A stretch of 16,689 nt of DNA, taken from an uncultured Clostridia bacterium (lineage in GTDB: Bacteria > Bacillota > Clostridia > Christensenellales > Pumilibacteraceae). Positions 1 to 8,498 of the stretch are shown here, piece by piece. Under the pieces are notes generated by a model that searched no databases, was not told the origin of the DNA, and saw nothing but the letters and a program-made list of their open reading frames with translations. Positions within the stretch are counted from its first letter, which is position 1. Each line of letters opens with the position of its first letter. Location: positions 1-16,689 of the forward strand of contig CAKQJJ010000016.1 in NCBI GenBank assembly GCA_934247335.1, written 5' to 3'. The translations under genes were made by a program, and so were the position numbers.

Positions 1-800
1 GTTTTAAGACTTTGCTCGAAGCCTGCGCCCAGTTCGCAGGCGCAGGCAAAACACGCGATAAAACGCGCTTGCTCCCGCTTTCCGAGAATAAGAGTTTCGG
101 CTTTATAAATGCCGCCCATGTATCCGAGCGCGAACATTCTGCTGCCGCCGAACACGATAACCGACTGAGCGCCCTTTTTTTGAAGGTACGCCATGGCTTT
201 GATTATTTCGGCTTCGGCAAGCGTCTTTTTGCCGAAGTACGCGCAAAGCGTTTTTTCGTCCGCGAACAGATAGTACGGGCTGTATTTAAGCACTTCGGAC
301 ATGTTATTTTCGTCGGCGCGAAAAAGAACGCGAGCCTGAAGCGACGCCACCGCCGAGAAAACGTGTTTTACCGTGTCTTGTCCGACGACGCCGGAAAGCT
401 TTTCGGGAAACAATAGCAAGCTGTTTTTCGGCAATTTTCCAAGGTCGCGAGCAAGCGGAGAAACCTCTTCGTCGTTTATTTCAAAATTCGTAAGGTTGCC
501 TGTAAAAAGCGTGGTTTTCCCGCAATCCACTTCTATTTGCAAGGTGTTTTCGCCTTGTTTTTCGTAGAATTTACAGTTTTTATCTTTCAACGCGCGTTTT
601 ATTTTGTCGCCGGTGATACCTCCGACGAACTCGAAACGCATAGTCTGCTCGTTTGCACTTTCTATAAGATCGCAAATTTCGTTGGTTACGCCTCCGGCAC
701 TCGTTCCGCTCCAATTTACACGGTTATCGCCGCCGAAAGCAGCCTTGTCCGCCTTTGCAGACAAAATGAGTTCGGGCGAAAAAGAAACGCCGTAAATCAT
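1..800 (-). CDS. PfkB/FruK-fold sugar-kinase-like protein, catalytically degenerate (partial, 3' end cut off by window edge)
   Basis: Open reading frame of 266 codons without a stop, running off the left edge, so the C-terminus is missing. ATG at 800-798 follows AAGGAGG (816-810) with a 9-nt spacer. The translation can be aligned by eye along most of its length with 1-phosphofructokinase/tagatose-6-phosphate kinase (PfkB, ribokinase superfamily): MIYGVSFSPELIL for the first strand, SAGGVTNEICDLI where the family has the GGKGxNVA helix, FEFVGGITGDKIKRAL for the conserved GGFxG segment, a SLLLFPEKLSG strand for the 'GSLP' segment, and GAQSVIVFGGSRMFALG for the 'VVxSLGxxGA' strand-turn. The functional motifs are absent: no GGKG, no KPNxxE (FADEK instead), and KREQ where the anion hole and catalytic-base motif GAGD should be. 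Inference: a non-phosphorylating pseudokinase, sugar-phosphate sensor, or decaying gene. No stop or frameshift is seen, so it appears maintained. The neighbour on its downstream side is not in the window. Confidence 0.7.
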   Translation of the reverse strand, partial: MIYGVSFSPELILSAKADKAAFGGDNRVNWSGTSAGGVTNEICDLIESANEQTMRFEFVGGITGDKIKRALKDKNCKFYEKQGENTLQIEVDCGKTTLFTGNLTNFEINDEEVSPLARDLGKLPKNSLLLFPEKLSGVVGQDTVKHVFSAVASLQARVLFRADENNMSEVLKYSPYYLFADEKTLCAYFGKKTLAEAEIIKAMAYLQKKGAQSVIVFGGSRMFALGYMGGIYKAETLILGKREQARFIACFACACELGAGFEQSLK

Positions 801-831
801 AAGTGTACGCCTCCTTCATTTCTATGTCTAT

Positions 832-860
832 ATAATAGCATTTTTTGAAGAATTTGTCAC
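832..860 (-). promoter_or_regulatory. Probable sigma-A promoter for the PfkB-like gene
   Basis: On the minus strand GTGACA (860-855) and TATTAT (837-832) are separated by 17 nt, five of six matches at each box. The predicted start lies about 25-30 nt before the ATG at 800, leaving a short leader that contains the AAGGAGG site. Confidence 0.6.
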
Positions 861-988
861 GGAATTTCAGCTATTCTTTATTAAATTAGTTTATTTACTT
901 TTTCGGTCGACAAAATTCGCACAAACAGCCGAGAGCAAAGCGATTTTTCGCTTCGCCGACGCAAAAACTCGTTTCGCGAAATTTTCGT

Positions 989-1017
989 TTGACAAAACTC
1001 GCGTAACAGGATATAAT
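989..1017 (+). promoter_or_regulatory. Consensus sigma-A promoter for the ABC exporter
   Basis: Perfect TTGACA (989-994) and perfect TATAAT (1012-1017) with a 17-nt spacer, about 35 nt before the ATG at 1053. A 10-bp palindrome TTTCGCGAAA (972-981) lies just upstream of the -35 box and could be a regulator site. A perfect promoter suggests strong or repressor-controlled expression. Confidence 0.87.
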
Positions 1018-1052
1018 AGTTAGGTAATTAACTTTTTACGGAGATACACACT

Positions 1053-2795
1053 ATGCTTAAACGATTTATGGCGTACTACAAACCGCACAAGCTGCTGTTC
1101 TTTTTCGATATGCTGGCGTCGCTTGCCGTTGCCGCCATTGCGATAACGTACCCGATGATAACGCGCACCATGCTTAACACGTACATACCGGACAACAACA
1201 TCCGCATGGTGGTTATTTGCGGCGGAGCGCTTTTGTGCGTGTACCTCCTTCGCATGGGGCTTAACTATTTTATTCAGTATTACGGACACGTAATGGGCGT
1301 AAAAATGCAGGCTCAGATGCGAAGCGACATGTTCAATCATCTTGAAAAGCTGCCATATTCCTTTTTCGACAATCACGAAACGGGAAAAATAATGTCGCGA
1401 ATGACAAACGAACTTATGGACATAAGCGAGCTTGCTCATAACGGCCCAGAAAATATGCTTATTTCTACCATTTCGATCGTGGCGTCGTTTATTTATCTTT
1501 GCACGATAAACTGGTGGCTGACGCTTATAGTTTTCGCGTGCGTGCCTTTTCTCGTGCTGATAACCATGATTTTGCGCAAAAAAATGCGTTCGGCGTTTAT
1601 GCGTTCAAGACAGTCGATTGGCGAAATAAACGCGGCGCTCGAAAGCAGCATTACCGGCATACGCGTTACAAAAGCGTTCAACAACAGCGAAATAGAGTCG
1701 CAGAAGTTTGAAGAAGGCAATAAAAAATTCGTACACGCGCGCACCGACGCATACAAGGCAATGGGACAGTTCCATTCGGGAACGTCGTTTATCAACGATA
1801 TTTTCAACGTAGTGGTGCTTATTGCCGGCGGCTTCTTCCTTTCCAAGGGCTTTATTCAGGTGGGCGACTACACGGCGTTTACCATTTCGGTGGGGCTGTT
1901 CATAGGTCCGGTAATGACTCTTATCGGATTTATGGAGCAGTATCAGAACGGCGTTACCGGCTTTCAGCGCTTTCTTGAAATAATGGACGCCGAGCCGGAA
2001 AAAGACGATTCCCAGGCAGAAGAGATGAAAGTTGCCGAAGGACACATAGAATTCAAAAACGTAAACTACTCGTACAACGAGGGCGAAGAAGTGCTTAAAA
2101 ACGTGTCGCTCGACATCAAAAAAGGCGAAAAGTTTGCGCTCGTAGGGCCTTCCGGCGGCGGAAAAACCACCATTTGCCATCTTATACCGCATTTCTACGA
2201 CGTAAAAGACGGGCAGATTTTAATAGACGGCAAGGACATAAACAAAATAACCCGCTCGTCGCTGCGCGCCAATATCGGAATAGTTCAGCAGGACGTTTAT
2301 CTGTTTAACGCAAGTATCCGCGACAATATTCTGTACGGAAGACCGGGCGCAACCGAAGAAGAAGTTATCGAGGCGGCAAAGCGGGCTAATATCCACGACT
2401 ACGTAATGAGCATGCCGGAAGGTTACGACACGGTTATCGGCGAGCGCGGAGTTAAGCTTTCGGGCGGACAAAAACAAAGGCTTTCGATTGCCAGAGTATT
2501 TTTGAAAGACCCCGCAATTCTCATTCTCGACGAGGCTACCAGCGCGCTGGACAACACCACCGAAATTCTCATTCAGAACGCGCTTGACGAGCTGTGCAAG
2601 GGCAGAACCACGATAGTCGTGGCGCACCGCCTCTCCACCGTCAAAAACGCAGACGAAATTGCCGTGGTTTCGGGCGGCAAGATAATCGAGCAAGGCACGC
2701 ACGAGGATCTTATCGCGTCCGACGGAGTGTACGCGGAGCTGTACAAACTGCAATTCCGCAACGGCGAAAACGTGAACGCGACCATAGATTTCTGA
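1053..2795 (+). CDS. ABC exporter half-transporter (TMD-NBD fusion, MsbA/BmrA type)
   Basis: 580 residues, the usual length for a type IV (ABCB-like) exporter half. The N-terminal ~310 residues form the six-helix transmembrane domain, with hydrophobic stretches near 15-36, 52-74, 136-174 and 250-295. The C-terminal nucleotide-binding domain is complete: Walker A GPSGGGKT (365-372), Q-loop Q412/Q413, signature LSGGQ (469-473), Walker B ILILDEA with D493 and catalytic E494, and H-switch H525. The ATG follows a GGAG (1040-1043) at 9 nt. It acts in the cytoplasmic membrane, exporting a substrate with ATP hydrolysis; the substrate (drug, lipid or peptide) cannot be read from the sequence. Clostridial half-transporters often come as adjacent heterodimer pairs. 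Here no partner lies next to it and both NBD halves of the composite site look canonical, so a homodimer is likely. Transcribed alone; convergent with the calcium pump. Confidence 0.95.
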   Translation: MLKRFMAYYKPHKLLFFFDMLASLAVAAIAITYPMITRTMLNTYIPDNNIRMVVICGGALLCVYLLRMGLNYFIQYYGHVMGVKMQAQMRSDMFNHLEKLPYSFFDNHETGKIMSRMTNELMDISELAHNGPENMLISTISIVASFIYLCTINWWLTLIVFACVPFLVLITMILRKKMRSAFMRSRQSIGEINAALESSITGIRVTKAFNNSEIESQKFEEGNKKFVHARTDAYKAMGQFHSGTSFINDIFNVVVLIAGGFFLSKGFIQVGDYTAFTISVGLFIGPVMTLIGFMEQYQNGVTGFQRFLEIMDAEPEKDDSQAEEMKVAEGHIEFKNVNYSYNEGEEVLKNVSLDIKKGEKFALVGPSGGGKTTICHLIPHFYDVKDGQILIDGKDINKITRSSLRANIGIVQQDVYLFNASIRDNILYGRPGATEEEVIEAAKRANIHDYVMSMPEGYDTVIGERGVKLSGGQKQRLSIARVFLKDPAILILDEATSALDNTTEILIQNALDELCKGRTTIVVAHRLSTVKNADEIAVVSGGKIIEQGTHEDLIASDGVYAELYKLQFRNGENVNATIDF

Positions 2796-2846
2796 TTTTT
2801 CCCGATACTTTATTCAAAATTTACGTTACGATTTCAATGCGCGGCA

Positions 2847-5483
2847 TTAAGCTTTGGCTTTTCGTCGTGCATTTTTATTTGCGGGACCTTTTTTCTTATT
2901 TACAGTACCGTTCTTCCTTCTATTTACGCAGGAGCGGATAAGTTTGTAAACGTCGCCGGCGGGAATCATGGCAAACGACAACGCACCTGCGATTATCCAA
3001 CCGTACGTTCCGGGATTAACCAGTCCGAACGCTTCCTGCAAAACGGGAACGCAACATAATAGAACGGTTAGCGCCGCCGCGACGGCAACCGTAATCAGCA
3101 TCGTGGGATTGCCGAAAACCGAGACGAGCGCCGGTTTTTCGCTGCGCACGTTGAGCGCGTGCATAAGTTCGGCAAGCGACATGGTTAAAAATGCAAGCGT
3201 TACTGCAAGCGCATTGTCGCCGTAGTACATTCCTGCGGCAAACGCGGCAATCGTAAGCGCGGTCTGAATTATGCCGAACGTGATTATTTCGGTTATCGTA
3301 TGCCTGTTCCACAGGCTTTTTACGGCGTTTTCGGGCGGTTTGTTCATCACGTCGTCATCCGCTTTTTCCACTCCGAGCGCAAGCACCGGGAAGCTGTCGG
3401 TGATGAGATTTATCCACAACAGCTGCGTGGGGCGCAAAAATTCGTAACGGAAAAACATAAGCGCGGCGACGAACACGGTGAGGACTTCCGCAGCGTTGGT
3501 GGCGAGAAAGAAACATATCGTCTTTTTGATATTGGAAAATATTCGTCTGCCTTCGCGCACCGCTCCCACTATCGTGGAAAAATCGTCGTCGGCAATGACC
3601 ATATCCGCCGCGTTTTTGGTTACTTCGGTGCCGCTTATTCCCATTGCGACGCCTATATCGGCCTTTTTAAGTCCGGGCGCGTCGTTTATTCCGTCGCCGG
3701 TCATGGCAACCACTTCGCCGTTTTTTTGCAGAGCTTCCACTATTGCGCGTTTATCCGCAGGCGAAACGCGGGCAAAAACGCCGATTTTTTTCACCGCTTC
3801 AAGCTTTTCGTTTTCGCTCATCGCGGCAAAACTTTCTCCGCTTAAAGCCTCGCCTTCTATTCCCAGCCTCAAAGCAATCGCCCGCGCTGTCACGAGATGA
3901 TCACCCGTGATCATAACGGCGCGTATGCCAGCCTTTTTGCACTCGGCAACCGCTTCCGCAGCTCCTTTCTTCGGCGGATCGAAAAAGCCAGCTACGCAAA
4001 TAAAAATCATGTCGCTTTGCTTTATTTCTCCGTCGCACGCATTGAACGCGAAGGCAAGAACGCGAAGAGCGCGCCCGCCCATTTTTTCGCACGTTTTAAG
4101 CAGCTCGGCTTTCTTTTTAAAGTCGAGCGGAAGCACTCTGCCGTTTTCGATATATCGGTTACAACGGGCTATTATTACGTCGAATCCGCCTTTATGGAAT
4201 GCTTTGTTGCCTTTTTTAACGCTCATCATGCGCTTTTCGGAAGAGAAAGGAATTATTTTGTCCTTGCTTTTCGTCCAATCCACGGCGTTATCGTGCAGGT
4301 AATTTATAATAGCCTTTTCGGTGGAATCACCCGAAATATCGGGGTAATCGCCCATAACGGCGTGGCACAGCGACGCGCACTCGTAAAACGCCGCTTTATC
4401 CGACTGCGCAGCGGATTTTTCGTCGCCGTACGAAAACGCGATTTGTTCCAGCCGCATGCGGTTTTCGGTGAGCGTTCCCGTTTTATCCGAGCATATACAG
4501 CTGCAACTTCCCAACGTTTCCACGGCGTGAAGCTTGCGTATGACGACGCGCGCTTTGCTCATTTTCTGCACGCCCATAGCCATGATTATGGTGACTACCG
4601 CCGGCATTCCTTCGGGGATAGCCGCGACGGCGATGGCGACGGCGGACATAAACGACGACAAGAGCGTGCTTCTGCCGGCAATCAGCGAGCAGACGAAAAC
4701 CACGACTGCAACGCTTATTACCGAAATCGAAATGACGCGCCCGAGCACGTCCAGGCTTTTTTCGAGCGGGCTTTTGGGCGGTTTTTCGCGGCTTATCGAG
4801 CGCGCGATCGCGCCTATTTCGGTGTTTTCGCCCACTTCCACGACCACGCCCTTACCTCTGCCCGAACAAACGGGCGACGACGAATACGCCATGTTTTTCC
4901 TGTCGCCGAGCGGCAGCGTTCCGCGAAGAGTAAACGAAGTTTTTCGCGCCGCTTCGCTCTCGCCGGTAAGCGAGCTTTCGTCGGTAGCCAGTTCGTCGGA
5001 ATAAATTATACGGCAATCGGCAGGCACCACGTCGCCCGCTTTCAGTTCTATAACGTCGCCCGGAGTCAGCAGCCGCGAAGGCAGAACGGTAAGCTTTCCG
5101 TCGCGATAAACCCTTGCTTCCCCTTCCGACATTTTTTTAAGCTTTTCGATGGCTTTGTCGGCGCGATACTGCTGAATAAATCCGACTACCGCGTTGAGGA
5201 AAATTATGAATATTATTATGAAAGTATCCACAAGGTCGCTGCCGTCGCGCGTAATCGCCGCGATAACGCCGGATACTGCCGCCGCGCCTATCAGAAGCAA
5301 GGTCATAAGATCGGTAAACTGCATCAGAAGCAGCATTATCCACGACGTCTTTTTTTCGGTTTTAAGGCTGTTTTCGCCGTAGCGAACCAGTCTTTTTTCC
5401 GCTTCTTCGCCCGACAGTCCGCGCGAGGAAGTTTCAAGTTCGTCGAAAACGCCGCCCGGATCGAGATTATACCAATTTTTCAT
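2847..5483 (-). CDS. P-type calcium-transporting ATPase (SERCA/PMCA-like, type II)
   Basis: 878 residues, typical for bacterial type IIA pumps. In order: N-terminal cation ATPase domain (1-75), actuator domain with TGES (173-176), M4 motif PEGMP (290-294), phosphorylation motif DKTGT with D333, nucleotide-binding domain with K431 in a KGGFD variant of the KGxPE motif, hinge TGDGINDAP (595-603), and C-terminal helices M5-M10. Calcium ligands of SERCA are all matched: E291 (E309), N663 and E666 (N768, E771 in M5), N692, T695 and D696 (N796, T799, D800 in M6) and E772 (E908 in M8). This indicates Ca2+ export from the cytoplasm with probably two ions per cycle. The last ~25 residues form a Lys/Arg/Asn-rich tail, unusual for the family. 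ATG at 5483 follows AGAGG (5495-5491) at 7 nt. No convincing promoter was found in 5484-5655. The stop codons of this gene and the ABC exporter lie only 51 nt apart, with no clear terminator between. Confidence 0.96.
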   Translation of the reverse strand: MKNWYNLDPGGVFDELETSSRGLSGEEAEKRLVRYGENSLKTEKKTSWIMLLLMQFTDLMTLLLIGAAAVSGVIAAITRDGSDLVDTFIIIFIIFLNAVVGFIQQYRADKAIEKLKKMSEGEARVYRDGKLTVLPSRLLTPGDVIELKAGDVVPADCRIIYSDELATDESSLTGESEAARKTSFTLRGTLPLGDRKNMAYSSSPVCSGRGKGVVVEVGENTEIGAIARSISREKPPKSPLEKSLDVLGRVISISVISVAVVVFVCSLIAGRSTLLSSFMSAVAIAVAAIPEGMPAVVTIIMAMGVQKMSKARVVIRKLHAVETLGSCSCICSDKTGTLTENRMRLEQIAFSYGDEKSAAQSDKAAFYECASLCHAVMGDYPDISGDSTEKAIINYLHDNAVDWTKSKDKIIPFSSEKRMMSVKKGNKAFHKGGFDVIIARCNRYIENGRVLPLDFKKKAELLKTCEKMGGRALRVLAFAFNACDGEIKQSDMIFICVAGFFDPPKKGAAEAVAECKKAGIRAVMITGDHLVTARAIALRLGIEGEALSGESFAAMSENEKLEAVKKIGVFARVSPADKRAIVEALQKNGEVVAMTGDGINDAPGLKKADIGVAMGISGTEVTKNAADMVIADDDFSTIVGAVREGRRIFSNIKKTICFFLATNAAEVLTVFVAALMFFRYEFLRPTQLLWINLITDSFPVLALGVEKADDDVMNKPPENAVKSLWNRHTITEIITFGIIQTALTIAAFAAGMYYGDNALAVTLAFLTMSLAELMHALNVRSEKPALVSVFGNPTMLITVAVAAALTVLLCCVPVLQEAFGLVNPGTYGWIIAGALSFAMIPAGDVYKLIRSCVNRRKNGTVNKKKGPANKNARRKAKA

Positions 5484-5655
5484 TCACGCACCTCTTTACG
5501 GCTATATTTATTCCGGGAAGCGAGCGTTTATACTTTGATTCCGGGCGAAAAAAATGTCTGTTTTTGCGCGCCCGCTCATACGCGCGGATTTGCGCGTTAT
5601 AATTATCAAAAACGCGTAAAATACGTTTTAACTGTAAAATTACGGAGGCTTTATA

Positions 5656-6915
5656 ATGGAAAACAGAACTCGTTCCGCGAAAAAAACGCTTTTGGTGTGT
5701 CTGACCACGGCGGTAGTGGTAACCTTTGCCGCGGTTGCGGTTAAAGCGCTCGTGCCGGTGTTTGCGAAAGACGGAAAAAATCCGTCCTCTTCGGTTACGA
5801 CTCCGCCGGACGACGGAAACGGCTCGGGCGGCAGCGAAATTTCGCTTGATCCGAATTTGTCGAGCGAGGTTTTTTTCGCAAACGGGCATGCGATTTTCGC
5901 CGGGAATTACACCGGCGGAATTTTCGTCGTTTATAACGACGGAGAAAGCGGTTTTGCTCTTAAAACCGATAAACGGGCAAACTCGGTTAAGCAGGTGCGA
6001 CTGGACGGCAAGGCGACCGCCGCGTGCGTTTCGGGCGACAGGCTGTACGCGGTGACGGTAAACGGAAATTCTTCGCGCGTTACGGCAGTGGACTTCGACG
6101 GCGGAAACGACGGAGTTTCGCGCTCGTACGACAATCAGAAGCCTTTGTGCGCATTCGGATTCGACGACGGCGCCGCGGTGTTTTTCTCGTCCGAAGGCGA
6201 CGCGGGCAAACGCCTTATTTTCCGCTTTTACGCGGGCGGCGAAGAAAAAGTCGAGAGGTATGCGATAACGCAATACGACCTCTCTCCCGTCGATCTATAT
6301 CGGATCGGCGATAATTTCAAGCTGTTTTTCTCATATTCGTCCGAGTTTTCGGCAGGCGGGGGCTACGCCGACTTTTCGCTTTCCACTATAACCGCAAAGC
6401 TGTCGCTCATCGAACGCAATCACGGCTATACTCTTTTTTCCGTCGTTCCGAGAGAGAACAGCTACGCGCTTTTGTGCGGCGACGAAGACGGCACTTTTAT
6501 CATGCAACTGGACGAAAATCTGATGCGGAGCAAAAAATTCGACCTCAGCGCCGATAAAGCGACCGGCGGCAAAATGAGTTACGACGGCAAAAACTACTAT
6601 TCGCTTTTATTGTTTGAAAAGGGCGGCGTTGCGCTGAAAATGAGCAGCGATTTTACCGCAAGCGAGCGGATAAGCCGCTACGACGAAATGACCGCGATTG
6701 CCGGCGAAATGAACACGGGCGGCAGACTGGTGCATCTTCTTGCGGGCAAAAACGCGTTTTTCCTTACTTCCACCGAAGGGCTTTTCAGCAAAAAGGTAAA
6801 CTATCCGGACTACGAGCCGGTATCTCTCGTAAAAGTAAGCGGCGGATGCGCGGCGCTTTGCAACAAGCTTTCGGACGACGGAAAAAGCAAAGTTTACGCG
6901 TGCGTTTTCAATTAA
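5656..6915 (+). CDS. Membrane-anchored extracytoplasmic protein of unknown function, possibly a beta-propeller
   Basis: 419 residues. A short basic start (R4, R6, K9, K10) and one hydrophobic segment (about 11-34) make a signal anchor or uncleaved signal peptide. A low-complexity Ser/Thr/Pro/Gly/Asp linker follows (about 39-62), then a ~350-residue domain dominated by short alternating beta strands and Asp/Gly turns (for example DFDGGNDG, FDDGAAV, GDEDG). The spacing of strands such as GDRLYAV, GHAIFAG and NSYALLCG resembles blades of a propeller, but I recognise no family and no catalytic motif. ATG at 5656 has GGAGG (5644-5648) at 7 nt. It is divergent from the calcium pump and upstream of purA, which has its own promoter, so it is probably monocistronic. 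A TATAAT occurs at 5598-5603 without a good -35 box. Could be a surface sensor or sugar/cation-binding protein; function unknown. Confidence 0.8.
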   Translation: MENRTRSAKKTLLVCLTTAVVVTFAAVAVKALVPVFAKDGKNPSSSVTTPPDDGNGSGGSEISLDPNLSSEVFFANGHAIFAGNYTGGIFVVYNDGESGFALKTDKRANSVKQVRLDGKATAACVSGDRLYAVTVNGNSSRVTAVDFDGGNDGVSRSYDNQKPLCAFGFDDGAAVFFSSEGDAGKRLIFRFYAGGEEKVERYAITQYDLSPVDLYRIGDNFKLFFSYSSEFSAGGGYADFSLSTITAKLSLIERNHGYTLFSVVPRENSYALLCGDEDGTFIMQLDENLMRSKKFDLSADKATGGKMSYDGKNYYSLLLFEKGGVALKMSSDFTASERISRYDEMTAIAGEMNTGGRLVHLLAGKNAFFLTSTEGLFSKKVNYPDYEPVSLVKVSGGCAALCNKLSDDGKSKVYACVFN

Positions 6916-6928
6916 ATTTGCCTATTGC

Positions 6929-6957
6929 TTGACAAAGCGGAATTTATGCGGTATACT
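6929..6957 (+). promoter_or_regulatory. Consensus sigma-A promoter for purA
   Basis: TTGACA (6929-6934) and TATACT (6952-6957) with a 17-nt spacer, 70 nt before the purA ATG. The leader carries a small 13-nt inverted repeat, AGGAT-TTT-ATCCT (6971-6983), just after the expected transcription start. It is a possible operator, but too short to call. Confidence 0.87.
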
Positions 6958-7026
6958 TTCAGGTGGGTTTAGGATTTTATCCTGCCCGAACGACACAAAA
7001 CGATAAATTTTTCAAGGAGAAATATT

Positions 7027-8298
7027 ATGTCGGTAACAGCATTAGTAGGCGCTCAGTGGGGCGACGAAGGAAAAGGCAAAACCATCGATATACTCGCTTC
7101 GCAGGCGGATATGGTCGTACGCGCTCAGGGCGGAAGCAACGCGGGTCACACCGTAGTTGCGGACGGAATCACGCACAAACTGCGTCTTATTCCCAGCGGC
7201 ATTCTTTACCCGAATACCGTTTGCGTAGTGGGAAACGGAACGGTTATCGCTCCTCCCGTCATTCTCAAAGAAATGGCTCAGCTTAAAGAAAACGGCGTAA
7301 GTCTTAAAAATCTGAAGATAGACGCGCGCGCTCACGTCATTCTCCCCTACCATATCGCTATCGACACGTTAAGCGAAAAAATGCGCGGCGCAGGCGACAT
7401 CGGAACCACCAAAAACGGTATCGGACCGTGCTATATGGATAAAGCCGAAAGATGCGGCATACGTATCATCGACCTTATCACGCCCGAAGTTTTCAAGGAA
7501 AAGCTTTTCAAAAACGTAGAAAACAAAAACAAGCTCTTGAAGTACGTTTACGGCGGCGAAGAAATGGACGCTCAGGCAATCTACGACGAATACTGCGGAT
7601 ATGCCGAACAGCTTAAACCCTTCGTTACCGATACTTCGGTTCTCATCTACGACGCGATCAAGGCAGGCAAAAACGTTCTGTTCGAGGGCGCGCAGGGCAC
7701 GCTTCTGGACATCGACGTGGGAACCTATCCTTTCGTTACCAGCTCGCACCCCACCGCAGGCGGATTCTGCGAAGGCTCGGGCGTGGGTCCCACTCTTATC
7801 GACAACTGCCTCGGCGTTGCCAAATCGTACATTACCCGCGTGGGCAAAGGTCCCTTCCCCACCGAGCTTAACGACGAAGTGGGCGACAGAATACGTAACG
7901 TGGGCGGCGAATTCGGCACGGTTACCGGTAGACCCAGAAGAACCGGCTGGTTTGACGCGGTTATCATAAGATACGCAGTGCGCGTAAACGGACTTACTTC
8001 GCTTGCGATTAATAAGCTTGACACTCTGTCCGGCATCGAAACGCTTAAAATCTGCGTTGCGTACAAGAAGAACGGCGAAATTCTTAAAGACTTTCCCGTG
8101 GACATTTCTCTTCTGGAAGGATGCGAACCCGTATACGAAGAACTGCCCGGCTGGACCGAAAATTTAAGCAAGTGCCACTCCTTCGACGAACTGCCCGAAA
8201 ACGCGAAGAATTACATCAGATTCATCGAAAAACAGGCTGATTGCCACGTTTCCATGGTGGGCGTAGGACCCGACAGAACGCAAAATCTCATGAGATAA
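7027..8298 (+). CDS. purA: Adenylosuccinate synthase
   Basis: 423 residues, close to the normal ~430. Catalyses GTP-dependent ligation of IMP and aspartate to adenylosuccinate, the first committed step from IMP to AMP, in the cytoplasm. Motifs: P-loop GAQWGDEGKGK (8-18) with catalytic D13, SNAGHT with H41, GTTKNGIGP IMP loop (126-134), GAQGTLLDIDVGTYPFVTS (221-239), the GRPRRTGW aspartate loop (301-308), and NKLD guanine-recognition motif (329-332). Numbering of D13 and H41 coincides with the E. coli enzyme. ATG follows AAGGAG (7014-7019) at 7 nt. Own promoter and own terminator: a single-gene transcript. No purine riboswitch is visible in the 69-nt leader. Codon use is richer in ...C-ending codons (CTC, ATC, CCC) than in the neighbours, as expected for a highly expressed gene. 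Confidence 0.98.
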   Translation: MSVTALVGAQWGDEGKGKTIDILASQADMVVRAQGGSNAGHTVVADGITHKLRLIPSGILYPNTVCVVGNGTVIAPPVILKEMAQLKENGVSLKNLKIDARAHVILPYHIAIDTLSEKMRGAGDIGTTKNGIGPCYMDKAERCGIRIIDLITPEVFKEKLFKNVENKNKLLKYVYGGEEMDAQAIYDEYCGYAEQLKPFVTDTSVLIYDAIKAGKNVLFEGAQGTLLDIDVGTYPFVTSSHPTAGGFCEGSGVGPTLIDNCLGVAKSYITRVGKGPFPTELNDEVGDRIRNVGGEFGTVTGRPRRTGWFDAVIIRYAVRVNGLTSLAINKLDTLSGIETLKICVAYKKNGEILKDFPVDISLLEGCEPVYEELPGWTENLSKCHSFDELPENAKNYIRFIEKQADCHVSMVGVGPDRTQNLMR

Positions 8299-8340
8299 AT
8301 TCAGCAAAAAATCAAAGTTGCCGGAAATCGGCATTCAAAA

Positions 8341-8380
8341 AAATCGCTGCGACGAAAAAGTTGCGGCGGTTTTCTTTTTT
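8341..8380 (+). terminator. Rho-independent terminator after purA
   Basis: Stem of 11 bp between 8343-8353 and 8360-8370 (three G-U pairs, two further A-T pairs outside), six-base loop GAAAAA-type (8354-8359), followed by TTTCTTTTTT. It lies 43 nt after the purA stop. A weaker 5-bp hairpin TGCCG/CGGCA (8319-8333) sits just before it. Confidence 0.8.
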
Positions 8381-8498
8381 ATAAACGCGGTGCATTCCGA
8401 AAAAGCCGATAAAGCCCGTTTTTCGTTTACGCCTTTCCCTTTGCCTCGCGGCATATTGCGATAGCGTACGGCATAACTATTTACGAAAGAGGTGCAAT

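Noticed and set aside
5484..5655. Promoters for the calcium pump and the anchored protein
   Set aside because: A TATAAT (5598-5603) and several A/T-rich boxes exist, but none has a matching -35 box at 16-18 nt, so I do not call one.
3897..5744. A 615-codon open frame on the plus strand
   Set aside because: It lies almost wholly antisense to the calcium pump, whose motifs are complete on the minus strand. It has no ribosome site and an Arg/His/Phe-rich shadow composition.
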